Shown: positions 17,020 through 26,088 of the stretch, piece by piece
How positions within the stretch are numbered: position 1 is the stretch's first letter
Layout of the letters: each line of letters starts with the position of its first letter
Source: Merdivicinus sp050943495
Lineage (GTDB): Bacteria; Bacillota; Clostridia; Oscillospirales; Ruminococcaceae
Reading direction: 5' to 3'
Length of the DNA: 38,431 bases
Assembly (NCBI GenBank): GCA_050943495.1
Contig: JBMNPH010000018.1
Location: 1 to 38,431, forward strand
Translations under genes and position numbers: made by a program
The notes under the pieces: model-generated
Database searches by the model: none
What the model was told of the DNA's origin: nothing
Seen by the model: the letters and a program-made list of their open reading frames with translations, nothing else

Positions 17020-18330
17020 CTAATTGTTTAATTTTTTCATCTGTTCCAACAAAACTTCCCGATATGCTTCCGGCCCGTCCCACGAAAAGCACGAAATCAC
17101 GCCTCTTCCATCTCGGAGGACAATCTGGCAATCTCCCAACAGAAGTGCCTCCTCTACTGGCCAGTTCAATTGCTTTGTTGAACCATGGAAAATAGTGAGA
17201 TTTGTATCCACTTCTTCCTTCAGAAGCCGCGCAGCCAATTCAGGCGTAGCGGCACGATATGCAGTATAACTGACACTTGTTCCATCCCATTCATTCTCTG
17301 AAATTGGGACGCCGCCCGATTGATAAACCTCCCACCGCTCATACAGGGGCGTATGGCCGTATTCTCGGCGGTCATTATGGATTTCCGCTTCCGGCATGAA
17401 ATCACGTACCGTAATGACGGGCGCATCTGGTTTAAATTCAACCGGTTCCATCCGATAAAGCGGATAGGATAAAATCATTCCCAATACCAGGAAAATCCCG
17501 CCAGTAATCCAGGCAAAGTACCTCGCCATTCGTTCCAACCACTCTCGTTTCAGGAAAAATCCGGAAATCACAGCGGCAAAACCGATTCCCATCGCCGCCC
17601 ACTGCTCACCGGCAGGACGAAAGTTTCCAGCCCAAATGTCATATCCTACCGAAAGGGCGACTGAAATTCCAGCTAGCCATAAAAACAACTTTCGCCAAAA
17701 AATTCTCCAGTGGATAATCTGTTCCGACAAATCGAATTCCATGGTGCCGGTTCGGATCGCTTTTTTGGCAATAAAGTATCGCTTCAGATTTCCTGCCGCA
17801 TTGCATGCAATATAAATCGCCAATAGGATTGCCAGAAAGACACAACATAGTTCCAGCATGGTATTCCACCCGGATAGGATACGAGTCACTTGCCCTCGAT
17901 TAACGCCCAAATCCAAAAGATTCCAGAAAATCCAAAAGAGAGTCAGACCGCTTCCGCCCCAGAAGGCGTTCCAGAAATGTTTTTTGAAATTTTTCAGTGC
18001 CAGTATCGGATCGGTTTGAAGAGGCTCTGCTTCCTGATCGCGGGAGTAAAAAAGCAGCCAGCCATCACTTGCCTGTAACCGAAACCGCCAGCCCGCATCC
18101 GCACAGAGGGTTGTATATTGCCGAAGTTTCTCCTCATCCTTTTTCCCCACATTGGTGAAATCAATACAGAAACGCAGAGTCCGGGGTTTGCTTTTCCGGA
18201 ATTTGGCCGTATAGCTTCCCACTGAAACCGGCATCCACCCCTGTGCCGCCATCTCCTCCAAATATTTTTCCAGCTGCTTCGGCTCGGTTATATGATAAGG
18301 CAGCCAAACACGTTTTTCATAATGTCTCAT
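17020..18330 (-). CDS. DUF2812-domain membrane protein
   Basis: A 436-residue protein. The N-terminal ~130 residues match DUF2812: EKYLEEMAAQGWMP and a beta-rich segment ending DAGWRFRLQASDGWLLFYS. Roughly five hydrophobic segments follow between ~150 and ~310. A ~120-residue C-terminal part is predicted to lie outside the membrane. The ATG at 18330 overlaps the end of the upstream padR by 14 bases and has AAGGAGG upstream, so translation is coupled. PadR/DUF2812 pairs are common in Firmicutes. The role is uncharacterised, probably linked to envelope or antibiotic sensing. Confidence 0.8.
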   Translation of the reverse strand: MRHYEKRVWLPYHITEPKQLEKYLEEMAAQGWMPVSVGSYTAKFRKSKPRTLRFCIDFTNVGKKDEEKLRQYTTLCADAGWRFRLQASDGWLLFYSRDQEAEPLQTDPILALKNFKKHFWNAFWGGSGLTLFWIFWNLLDLGVNRGQVTRILSGWNTMLELCCVFLAILLAIYIACNAAGNLKRYFIAKKAIRTGTMEFDLSEQIIHWRIFWRKLFLWLAGISVALSVGYDIWAGNFRPAGEQWAAMGIGFAAVISGFFLKREWLERMARYFAWITGGIFLVLGMILSYPLYRMEPVEFKPDAPVITVRDFMPEAEIHNDRREYGHTPLYERWEVYQSGGVPISENEWDGTSVSYTAYRAATPELAARLLKEEVDTNLTIFHGSTKQLNWPVEEALLLGDCQIVLRDGRGVISCFSWDGPEAYREVLLEQMKKLNN

Positions 18331-18649
18331 GGGATCTTGCCTCCTTCTGCATGATTTCGGTATCGGCCAACAGTTGGCACAACCGTCGGGTTTCCTCATT
18401 CAACAGTTCCCGGCCTTTTGGGGTCAACTGATAAATTTTTCGCCGACCTTCCTCAGCCGTCTGCACCAAAATCTTTTCTTTTTCAAATCTCGAAAGCAGC
18501 GCATACATAGTTCCGGCCCCGATTTTCACTCGTCCTTTAGTAACGGTTTGAATATATTGCATGGCATCGTATCCGTGGCGCGGTGTCAGCATGGCAAGCA
18601 AAAGATAATACATGGGTTCGGTTAGATTCTGTAATTGTTCGCGCGACAT
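18317..18649 (-). CDS. PadR-family transcriptional regulator (second)
   Basis: A 110-residue PadR protein: MYYLLLAMLTPRHGYDAMQYI, then GAGTMYALLSRFEKEKIL and the RRKIYQLT wing, ending in a short helical arm for dimerisation. It shares the operon with the DUF2812 membrane protein and is the first gene. The start codon is about 45 bases downstream of a strong promoter whose -10 is covered by a perfect palindrome, which points to autorepression. Confidence 0.92.
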   Translation of the reverse strand: MSREQLQNLTEPMYYLLLAMLTPRHGYDAMQYIQTVTKGRVKIGAGTMYALLSRFEKEKILVQTAEEGRRKIYQLTPKGRELLNEETRRLCQLLADTEIMQKEARSHETL

Positions 18650-18683
18650 TTCACATCCCTCATTATATCGAGTTTCAATATAT

Positions 18684-18698
18684 CTATACTCAGTATAG
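18684..18698. promoter_or_regulatory. Palindromic operator at the second padR promoter
   Basis: CTATACT-C-AGTATAG is a perfect seven-bp inverted repeat around one base. It contains the -10 element of the leftward padR promoter. A repressor bound here would block RNA polymerase. The likely binder is the PadR it controls. Confidence 0.6.
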
Positions 18699-18719
18699 CA
18701 AATATTTTTATTTTGTCAA
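18692..18719 (-). promoter_or_regulatory. Sigma-A promoter of the padR-DUF2812 operon
   Basis: On the minus strand TTGACA (18714-18719), a 16-base spacer and TATACT (18692-18697). Confidence 0.8.
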
Positions 18720-18762
18720 GAGTTAATTGAGGTGATGCACAGTGTCATTTAGGCTAAATTCA

Positions 18763-18791
18763 TTGAAAAAATGGCATACATATGATACGAT
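18763..18791 (+). promoter_or_regulatory. Probable promoter of the surface protein gene
   Basis: TTGAAA (18763-18768), a 17-base spacer and TACGAT (18786-18791), 30 bases before the start codon. The -10 lies in the first of two copies of ATGATACGATG. Confidence 0.45.
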
Positions 18792-18820
18792 GAAATCAAA
18801 AATAGAGGGGAGATGATACG

Positions 18821-20752
18821 ATGCAAAAATTATGGAAAGTCATGCTAGCCGGCATTCTACTGAGCTTGGCAGTCTGTTTTTCATGTGGTGCGGAGGTATC
18901 TGCGGAAATAGTGTCTGGCGAAGGACTGGAATATTCCTGGGAGTTTGATACCGACACAGGAACACTGACAGTAAATGATAGCGGCTGGGGAATTAATGCG
19001 GACTATCCGGTCGGGGATGAAGATCGAAATGTACTATGGCTGCCCTATGCAGAGCAAATCCGAGAACTCATCTATACCGTAGAGGATGATTGGACTCTTT
19101 CTTATGGGCTTCCATATCAAATCTGGGAAGATCTGATAAATCTGGAGAAATCCACGGCCATCCGCGGTGATATTCAGTGTCAGATTAACTACCAAACGCA
19201 GACAATGACAATTGACAGCGCAGAACCTGGCAAAATTATTTCCTACCATAGTGATTTTCCAGTTTTGCTGTCCGACTGGCATTACATGCACAACCCACAG
19301 GATGAAAATATTTACGGTACCCCAACCAAACCTATGGAAAAGCTGAAAAAACTGATTATCGGAGACGGAATCAAAGGGCCGTTGACTGGACTTAACCAGC
19401 AGCACTGGGAATTTTATGATCTGGAAACCCTATATCTGGGAAAAAACGTCACCTACGACGAAAGCTTGTATGGAACAGCCTCCACATCCTATGAGGTAGA
19501 TCCCGCCAACCCAAATTTTGCCGTCTATAACGGCGCCCTGTACAGCAAAGATTACCGTATCCTATATGCCGTTCCCTACCGGAATCCGGGTGTAGCACTG
19601 CATGCAAGTCTTCAGCAATATGCCAACGGCTCGCTGGAAGGTACAATTGCAGACGGAGTGAAATGGAAACTGGATACGACGGCAAAAACGCTCAACTTTT
19701 CTGGAGAAGGAAAATCGCTAAAATTTGAAGGATCACAGGTGCCTTGGGAGAATTACTGGCGTTCTATTGAAACTATAACTATATCTGGGGGAATCAAAGA
19801 AGTATCCTGCAACTTTCGGCTCTGGAAGGTACAAAAGTGGAAATTTGGTTCCAGTATACAGAATATCATAATCGGCAACGAGCAGCCTCTGCAAGGGTAT
19901 GAGGTAGACGCGCAGAATCCATGGTATTCTTCCTTCAACGGCGCACTCTACAGCAAAGACGGGAGTATTCTATATTCATTGCCCTACCATTTCACTTCTT
20001 ATGAATTCCCTACAAAACTAAAAACTATAGCAACAGGTGCCATTAGCGGATCTCATATACCGACAATTGTCATTCCTTGGGGAGTGGAAACACTGGAAGA
20101 GAAGGCATTCCAACAAATTGATGAGCAAACCACAGTCATTTTGCCGGATACCCTCCGATCCGTCCGAAATCAGGAAGATCCATGGTATAATACCGCACGT
20201 TACATCTGTTCAGATAAAAATCCGATTCGATCTCAGAGCACCCTAAATTTTTTGGGGCCTAATGATAAGTATCACGGAAAAACAACCGCTCAGATTCTAC
20301 AGGAAACATATCCTCAAACTATGACATTGCCTGCAGAGAATAAACCATCTTCTCAGCCAGAGGAATCTTACCCCCTGTCATCAGAATCTTACAAAATTGC
20401 GGTAACTTCCTCAAATCCAATTGCAGAGTCTTCCAAACCGGCAGAGGCTTCGACTTCCTCTACCTCAAAGTCGGATTCCCATTCATCCTCAGCCGCAGAA
20501 AAATCTTCTCTTCCTGTTTCAGAACAATCCGCTGAAAATTCTCCCGCCCAAAGCGAATCAAAATGGGAATCTTCTAATGAATCCTCAGATGAACTTCCGA
20601 AAAGTTCGGAAACCATCCGAAACTCTTCAACTGATTCCGTCGGTTTTTCATGGATTTGGGTGCCGGTTTTGCTGCTAGCAACTGCGATTTCCATACTCAT
20701 TATTGTGCTAATCCGCATCCGTCGCGGCAAAGATTCGTCATCCAATTTCTAA
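18821..20752 (+). CDS. Secreted, membrane-anchored BspA-like repeat protein
   Basis: A 643-residue surface protein. Residues 1-28 are a signal peptide (KLWK, hydrophobic core, cleavage likely after VSA). Two modules follow, each starting with a strand pair of the W-x-(F/L)-D-T-x-T-x-TL type and a PW/LPYxxxI segment. This is the layout of Clostridial leucine-rich BspA-like proteins. Matching NGALYSKD segments occur near residues 230 and 370. Residues ~500-605 are a Ser/Glu/Pro-rich stalk. Residues ~608-632 form one transmembrane helix, ended by a basic RIRRGK tail. There is no LPXTG signal, so anchoring is by the helix. GAGGGGAG precedes the ATG. Adhesion or substrate capture is likely, but the ligand is unknown. 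Confidence 0.75.
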   Translation: MQKLWKVMLAGILLSLAVCFSCGAEVSAEIVSGEGLEYSWEFDTDTGTLTVNDSGWGINADYPVGDEDRNVLWLPYAEQIRELIYTVEDDWTLSYGLPYQIWEDLINLEKSTAIRGDIQCQINYQTQTMTIDSAEPGKIISYHSDFPVLLSDWHYMHNPQDENIYGTPTKPMEKLKKLIIGDGIKGPLTGLNQQHWEFYDLETLYLGKNVTYDESLYGTASTSYEVDPANPNFAVYNGALYSKDYRILYAVPYRNPGVALHASLQQYANGSLEGTIADGVKWKLDTTAKTLNFSGEGKSLKFEGSQVPWENYWRSIETITISGGIKEVSCNFRLWKVQKWKFGSSIQNIIIGNEQPLQGYEVDAQNPWYSSFNGALYSKDGSILYSLPYHFTSYEFPTKLKTIATGAISGSHIPTIVIPWGVETLEEKAFQQIDEQTTVILPDTLRSVRNQEDPWYNTARYICSDKNPIRSQSTLNFLGPNDKYHGKTTAQILQETYPQTMTLPAENKPSSQPEESYPLSSESYKIAVTSSNPIAESSKPAEASTSSTSKSDSHSSSAAEKSSLPVSEQSAENSPAQSESKWESSNESSDELPKSSETIRNSSTDSVGFSWIWVPVLLLATAISILIIVLIRIRRGKDSSSNF

Positions 20753-20805
20753 TTGCTATTCTCTCCTTTCAACCATATAAAATACTCATGTCTAAAATGA
20801 CATAA

Positions 20806-20860
20806 CCTCCTGTACGCGGAAGATCATGGCAGGAAACCCATTCTTCCTTGGTACAGGAGG
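20806..20860. terminator. Large hairpin between convergent genes
   Basis: CCTCCTGTAC (20806-20815) pairs with GTACAGGAGG (20851-20860). The 35-base loop contains a second pairing of GGAAG with CTTCC. T-rich sequence follows on the plus strand, so it can end the surface protein gene. The loop is larger than usual. Confidence 0.6.
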
Positions 20861-20881
20861 CATTTTTATAGAATGATTGCT

Positions 20882-22219
20882 CTATTCAAATAAATCTTTC
20901 CGACGGATCCTGCGATATAGGATCAGACCAGTTAAATCGGCTAGGAACCATCCGATCGGGATTGCCCACCAGATGCCAAGCAACCCAATTGCCGGGATTG
21001 GTGCCAACAAATAAGCCAGAGCCACCCGAACTCCCAGCGAAATCACGGTGAGAACCACCGATATTTCGGGTTTTCCCAAGCCACGGTAGAGACCATATAG
21101 GAGGAAAAGGCATCCGATTCCGCAGTAACAGCTGCCCTCAATGCGCAGATATTGCACGCCAACGGATATAATTTCCAACTGATCGGCGTCAACAAAAATG
21201 CACATCAGCTGAGGCGCAAAGAGAAACACTGGCACTGAAATGGCAATACAGAAGAGCAAGGCCGTCCAAATTGCAGAGCGTAGTCCCTGCCGAATGCGCT
21301 GCATATCACGGGCTCCGTAATTCTGCGCAATAAAAGTGGAAAAGGCATTTCCGAAATCCTGCACGGGCATGTAAGCAAAGGAATCGATTTTGACAGCAGC
21401 GGCAAAGGCGGCGATTACCGTCACGCCAAAGCTATTCACCAGCCCCTGGATCATGAGGATGCCGAAATTCATGACAGATTGCTGGACACAGGTAAGAAGG
21501 GACAAGCTGAAAATTCTGCGGGACATTCCGGCGTCGAATCGGATATGGCGGCGTTCAAAGCGGAACTGCGGGACACGCAAAAAAGTATAAAGGGTCATCC
21601 CGACAGCCGAAACCGCCTGTGCGATCACAGTTGCCCAAGCGGCACCGGCAACGCCCCGCCCGGCCTTTAGGATCAAGAAAAGGTCCAGCAGAATATTGAG
21701 AATAGTTGAAATTCCAAGAAAAACAAGCGGAACAGCCGAATTTCCAATGGCCCGTAAGTAGGCTGCAAAATAGTTATAAAGGAAGGTAAAAAGTAGCCCC
21801 CAGAAAATAACATGGAGATATTCGCGTGTCATCTGATAAATATCGGCTGGGATCTGCATCCATCGAAGAATCGGATCGAGAAGAAGCAGCGCAGCCGTCT
21901 GAATCGCAACTGTCAACAGACCGATCATCGCAAAGGAAAGGATCGAACTGGTTTTCAGACCATCTTCATCTCCAGATCCAAATAGCATCGAAAATAGAAT
22001 CCCGCTTCCCATACAAAGGCCAAGCAGAACCGAAGTAATAAAAACCATCAAAGTATAGGAAGCACCGACAGCGGCGAGGGCATCCGGACCGATCGTACGT
22101 CCGACAATTAATGTATCCGCAATATTATAAAATTGTTGGAGAAGGTTTCCCGCAATCATTGGGAGGGCAAATAAGAGCATCGAGCGGGTCACAGGCCCAC
22201 TTGTCAGGGATCGGGACAA
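20882..22219 (-). CDS. MATE-family multidrug/Na+ exporter
   Basis: A 445-residue integral membrane protein of the MATE family with about 12 transmembrane helices in two similar halves. It begins with SGPVTRSMLLFALPMIAGNLLQQFYN, the usual family start. The motif IAQNYGARD near residue 300 opens the loop after the second-half entry helix. Such exporters use Na+ or H+ gradients to expel cationic drugs or metabolites. The start codon is TTG at 22219, chosen because AAGGAAG lies six bases upstream and no earlier in-frame ATG exists. An extended -10 (TGTTATAAT) lies about 36 bases upstream. Confidence 0.9.
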   Translation of the reverse strand: MSRSLTSGPVTRSMLLFALPMIAGNLLQQFYNIADTLIVGRTIGPDALAAVGASYTLMVFITSVLLGLCMGSGILFSMLFGSGDEDGLKTSSILSFAMIGLLTVAIQTAALLLLDPILRWMQIPADIYQMTREYLHVIFWGLLFTFLYNYFAAYLRAIGNSAVPLVFLGISTILNILLDLFLILKAGRGVAGAAWATVIAQAVSAVGMTLYTFLRVPQFRFERRHIRFDAGMSRRIFSLSLLTCVQQSVMNFGILMIQGLVNSFGVTVIAAFAAAVKIDSFAYMPVQDFGNAFSTFIAQNYGARDMQRIRQGLRSAIWTALLFCIAISVPVFLFAPQLMCIFVDADQLEIISVGVQYLRIEGSCYCGIGCLFLLYGLYRGLGKPEISVVLTVISLGVRVALAYLLAPIPAIGLLGIWWAIPIGWFLADLTGLILYRRIRRKDLFE

Positions 22220-22254
22220 AACAATCTTCCTTTCCGAAAAATATCCGTCCCTCT

Positions 22255-22260
22255 ATTATA
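22255..22260 (-). promoter_or_regulatory. Extended -10 promoter of the MATE gene
   Basis: On the minus strand TGTTATAAT gives a perfect -10 with a TG extension; the -35 (CTTTGC, 17 bases upstream) is poor. It lies in the 76-base gap after the GH92-like gene. Confidence 0.5.
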
Positions 22261-22295
22261 ACAGATTGCAGAAAAAAAGCAAAGCTTATTCTTGC

Positions 22296-24428
22296 TTATT
22301 GGTTCGGCAGAATCCATTGGTCCTCATTTTGAGGTTGATCCCGCATGGTTAGTTCCAGGCGGCCTCCCTGCATAAACTCCCGGACTGTCAACCATTTCCT
22401 AGATAGCGGCACTCCGTTCCAGACAATATCAGTAACATAAATGGATTTTTCAGAATCACGAGAAACTGTGATGAAAAAGACGTTTCCGCTAGACAAACGA
22501 ATCGATGACTGATTTACGGTCGGAGAACCAATCAGCATCAGATTCTGACCAGTCACCGGAAAAATCCCGATCGCATTCCAGATATACCAAGCCGACAGTC
22601 CACCAGAATCATTGTTGCCGGGAAGTCCCCCATTTCCCTCGCCGAACATAAACTGCATCGCATCATGAAGAATTTGAACAGTTTTGTCATGCTGTCCCAT
22701 ATATGTATAAAAGTAGGGAACCTCCATATCCGGCTCGTTGTTCAGTCCCTCAAAACGCTGGTACATCTGTGCACGTTGTTCATTCTCTTTGCCTGATACC
22801 CCATCAAAATTCTGTGGTGCGGGATCTCCAGAAAATCCAAAAAAGCTGTCCAGATCTGCCATCAGTTTTTCTCGGCTGGGATATCGCGCAATTCTGGACT
22901 TCATATCATGCATGAGACGGAAGCTGTACGTTTTTTTGTGTCCTTCATAAAAGTTCCCGTCCCGAATCAAGCCAGTCTGCGGATCAAACGCGAGATTCCA
23001 GACCTGCGCCCATTGCTGGAATTTTTGCTGCAAATTCATTTTTCCAAGGTCTTCTGCTACCTTTGCAGCAGAAGTACAGGCCTCCGCAAAATCCCAGATA
23101 TGGGTAATATGATCCGTATTTTGAATCGAACGATACTGCCAGCTCAAATCAGATTCTACAATCCGCAAGGCGCGATCCCAGTCAATTCCCGGCAAGGAAC
23201 GCCAGTATGCATCCGCGATCACATAAACTGCGAGAGAAACTGCCTGCTGAGAATCAAATCCATTTTCAGAGGAAAGGAGAATTTTATTTGGAAAATGCCC
23301 CAAACGCTCGCCCATATTGAGTAAAGCCTGCACAATTCCTGTTCCGATATCCGAGTATAGGCTCAAAACCAAAGGCAATTGCGTCTTATATTGATCCCAG
23401 AGGGTTGCAAAATCCACGAAATAATCCGGTTTTATCTTCCAGAAAGGACTCTCGCCTTTAAAATTGGAGGGCTTTACCAAAGTATGGTAAAGGGCGGAAT
23501 AAAATATCCGAGTGTTGGAAGGACAATCAAAGGAAACCTGACAATGAGAAAGCGCCACTCTCCAGGCATCCGCCGCTATAGCCGCTATCTGCTCAAACGT
23601 ATGGTGCAAATCCAGATTGTGAAAAGCCTGTTCCGGACTGCGGAGAGAAAATGCAGCCTGAAGTTCCGCAGCAACTGTTCCTTTTCCCTGCCAGAGAATC
23701 AGAAGCTGATGCCCTGCTGTATCCCCAAGTTCCGCCGAATCTTGTACAGGTTCTCCGTCCAGAAGAACAGTGATCTGCCCATTCGAAAATTTCAAGCATG
23801 CAAAAATCGGGATTTCACAGCCCAGATAGACATCCAAGCAACTATTGGAACGTTTCGTCACCGATACTTCCAGAATCCGGTTTTTATCATACTCCTTCAT
23901 GGCAAGCCCGCTCTGGAGCAGATCAACGGCAAGTGCAGGCGAATTGTTTGGAAATGAGTAGCGATGCAGTATGCTTTTCTCAGATGCGGTCAGTTCCGCC
24001 AGAATGCCGGTATCGCCTAACATTGTTCGGTAAAATCCTGGAACTGCCTTTTCTTCTCGAAGCGGATGCATCGTATCAAGTGTATCCAATCCCCCACTCA
24101 ATGGCACTACGCGGATATAATTATAATAACGCTGAATCGCACCAGTGCCGCTGACTTGAAAATGGGTGAATCCGCAACAGGCTTTCTGTGAAAGAAATTC
24201 AGCGGGACGTCCGAAAGAATTGGGCAAATATGTGCCATAACCGGTTGGATAACCGCCCGAATACGCAACGGCGGAAACCATGCCAAATGGCAAACATACT
24301 CCGGGATGACAGTTTCCTACCTGTGCTTTGACTTGATACCAATATTGCGCAAGTCCCTGGGGGTCGGGAAGCTGACTTTTCTCACTTCCCCAAAAAACAT
24401 TGACATCAGAAAAATGATCGGCGTTCAT
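22296..24428 (-). CDS. GH92-like alpha-mannosidase, without signal peptide
   Basis: A 710-residue protein with the two-domain layout of glycoside hydrolase family 92, Ca2+-dependent exo-alpha-mannosidases. The N-terminal beta-sandwich includes HPGVCLPFGMV and a GFTHFQVSGTGA segment. The (alpha/alpha)6 domain includes NNEPDMEVPYFYTYMG near 563, whose Glu fits the family's general acid, and GNNDSGGLSAWYIWNAIGIFPV near 603. Most GH92 enzymes have GNDD here; the first Asp is Asn in this protein. No signal peptide is visible, so it acts in the cytoplasm. AGGAG precedes the ATG. It is the last gene of the ABC transporter operon, 68 bases after the binding protein gene. Confidence 0.88.
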   Translation of the reverse strand: MNADHFSDVNVFWGSEKSQLPDPQGLAQYWYQVKAQVGNCHPGVCLPFGMVSAVAYSGGYPTGYGTYLPNSFGRPAEFLSQKACCGFTHFQVSGTGAIQRYYNYIRVVPLSGGLDTLDTMHPLREEKAVPGFYRTMLGDTGILAELTASEKSILHRYSFPNNSPALAVDLLQSGLAMKEYDKNRILEVSVTKRSNSCLDVYLGCEIPIFACLKFSNGQITVLLDGEPVQDSAELGDTAGHQLLILWQGKGTVAAELQAAFSLRSPEQAFHNLDLHHTFEQIAAIAADAWRVALSHCQVSFDCPSNTRIFYSALYHTLVKPSNFKGESPFWKIKPDYFVDFATLWDQYKTQLPLVLSLYSDIGTGIVQALLNMGERLGHFPNKILLSSENGFDSQQAVSLAVYVIADAYWRSLPGIDWDRALRIVESDLSWQYRSIQNTDHITHIWDFAEACTSAAKVAEDLGKMNLQQKFQQWAQVWNLAFDPQTGLIRDGNFYEGHKKTYSFRLMHDMKSRIARYPSREKLMADLDSFFGFSGDPAPQNFDGVSGKENEQRAQMYQRFEGLNNEPDMEVPYFYTYMGQHDKTVQILHDAMQFMFGEGNGGLPGNNDSGGLSAWYIWNAIGIFPVTGQNLMLIGSPTVNQSSIRLSSGNVFFITVSRDSEKSIYVTDIVWNGVPLSRKWLTVREFMQGGRLELTMRDQPQNEDQWILPNQ

Positions 24429-24454
24429 AAAATATCTCCTGTCTGATATAGGAA

Positions 24455-24482
24455 TCTCCTCCCACCCAAAGGCGGGAGGAGA
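24455..24482 (-). promoter_or_regulatory. Intercistronic hairpin after the binding protein gene
   Basis: TCTCCTCCC (24455-24463) pairs with GGGAGGAGA (24474-24482) around a short inner stem. No U-tract follows on the minus strand. Such stems after binding-protein genes often protect the upstream mRNA and partly uncouple the next gene. Confidence 0.55.
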
Positions 24483-24496
24483 AACAGTTGAATTGA

Positions 24497-26035
24497 TTAT
24501 TGATTATAACGGTCATACGCCGCATTCTGAACTTCCAGAAGCTGATCCATACCCATTTCGTTAATTTGTGCAACGAAATTATCCCAATTATCCAGACTTT
24601 CGACTCCCATTACAAACTTATCAAAGTTCTCATCAATGAAAGTCTGCATATCGGTATAGATACTGGTATTAATTTCTTTTTCTTCCTCAGTAAAAGGAAG
24701 ATTGGGATAAATCGGACGAAGAATCTTTTCATATTCTTCGCGTGCAGCCGTTACGACAACGCCCTGATTCCGTTCTTTACGAATATCCTTAATAAACGGG
24801 AGATGGCAAGAAAGTCCAATCTGATTGCCTTCATCACCTTCCAGCAAAGTTGTTACCTCTTCCCCATCAATGGTATATGTTTCCCCTTCAATACCAAAGT
24901 TCAAAAGCATGCCGCCTTCTTCGCTGTAGATATAATTGAACAATTTTTCTATTTCGGCGAGATGCTCTGTATTCTTACTGACAGCGCAGCCGGTGCTGCT
25001 CACATATGTTTTCTGATTAAAAGTTCCTGGCGTTACGCCTTCTGCAGCCGGGGGCAACATTCCAACAAATGGTCCTGTCTCAACGTTTCCACTAATGATT
25101 TCGTTAAAGGATTCCAGACGGGATCCAAGATCCCAGAAAGTACCAACCAAATTGGTAGAAATCTTGGTTGTCCAAATATCCTGTGTATTAGTAAGGTAGT
25201 CCGGATCAATTAATCCTTCAGAATAGAGTTTGTTGAGATAGGTAACCGCATCTTTCATTCTGGGATCCACCATACCATGTTTTACTTCATCATCTTCGAC
25301 AAACCATTCCCGGCTAATTCCAAAGAATTCGATGATGCCAGTCAATCCATGTGTTTTATGACGGGTGGTATAAGGGATTTCATCTGCCTCGCCATTGCCA
25401 TTTGGATCCTGCTCTTTAAAGGCCTTCAGCATTTCATAATATTCATCGGTAGTTGTTGGATAATCCAGATTCAGTTTATCCAACCAATCTTGACGAACAA
25501 GCTGCATATTGTTGGCACGAATTGCATCCAATTGCGGGAAGAAATACATATGCCCTTCTGCATTCCGCATTTCTTTCATTACTTCCGGTTTATCCTGGAT
25601 GACACTGGACAGATTATCCATATTATTAATCACATCATCCAATACCATAAAAGGACCATTTTCAGTGGTATTCTTAATAGGTGTGATATCATAATAAATT
25701 AAATCCGGAAGATCTCCACCAGCAATCATCAAATTAAAACGTTCCTCGCTGGAATCCGATGGAGCCTGTTCATAAATTAAGCGGACGCCCGTGCGTTCCG
25801 CAAGCGTTTTAATTACCAATGCATCGGTATCTACTCTCATATCCGGATGTTCTACTGTAAAGATACTGACATCGACAACCTCCTGCGGCACTTCCGCTGA
25901 TGAAGAAGTGGTTTGAGAAGAAGCGGACGACTCGGAAGCAGTTGATGCCTGACTATTGCCGGAATCCGATCCGCAACCGGTCAATCCTGCGAGAAGCATA
26001 CTGGCAACTAATGTACAAACGATCGCTCTTTTCAT
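24497..26035 (-). CDS. Sugar ABC transporter solute-binding lipoprotein
   Basis: A 512-residue extracellular binding protein of the LplA type. The signal peptide ends in the lipobox LTGC with the lipidated cysteine at ~21, followed by a Ser-rich linker and the binding domain (VDVSIFTVEHPDMR onward). FNLMIAGGDLPDLIYYD near residue 105 is the family's first sugar-binding region, and TGCAVSKNTEHLAEIEKLFNYIY lies further on. It delivers oligosaccharide to the two permeases encoded upstream in the same operon. The unusual length (over 500 residues) is normal for the LplA/YtcQ group. Confidence 0.92.
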   Translation of the reverse strand: MKRAIVCTLVASMLLAGLTGCGSDSGNSQASTASESSASSQTTSSSAEVPQEVVDVSIFTVEHPDMRVDTDALVIKTLAERTGVRLIYEQAPSDSSEERFNLMIAGGDLPDLIYYDITPIKNTTENGPFMVLDDVINNMDNLSSVIQDKPEVMKEMRNAEGHMYFFPQLDAIRANNMQLVRQDWLDKLNLDYPTTTDEYYEMLKAFKEQDPNGNGEADEIPYTTRHKTHGLTGIIEFFGISREWFVEDDEVKHGMVDPRMKDAVTYLNKLYSEGLIDPDYLTNTQDIWTTKISTNLVGTFWDLGSRLESFNEIISGNVETGPFVGMLPPAAEGVTPGTFNQKTYVSSTGCAVSKNTEHLAEIEKLFNYIYSEEGGMLLNFGIEGETYTIDGEEVTTLLEGDEGNQIGLSCHLPFIKDIRKERNQGVVVTAAREEYEKILRPIYPNLPFTEEEKEINTSIYTDMQTFIDENFDKFVMGVESLDNWDNFVAQINEMGMDQLLEVQNAAYDRYNQ

Positions 26036-26088
26036 GTTATTTCCTCCATATCTATAATATTGATTGAATACCGCTATTTCAGCGGAGG

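Noticed and set aside
24455..24482. Calling the hairpin after the binding protein gene a full terminator
   Set aside because: No U-tract follows on the coding strand and the GH92-like gene has no promoter of its own, so an mRNA-processing stem fits better.
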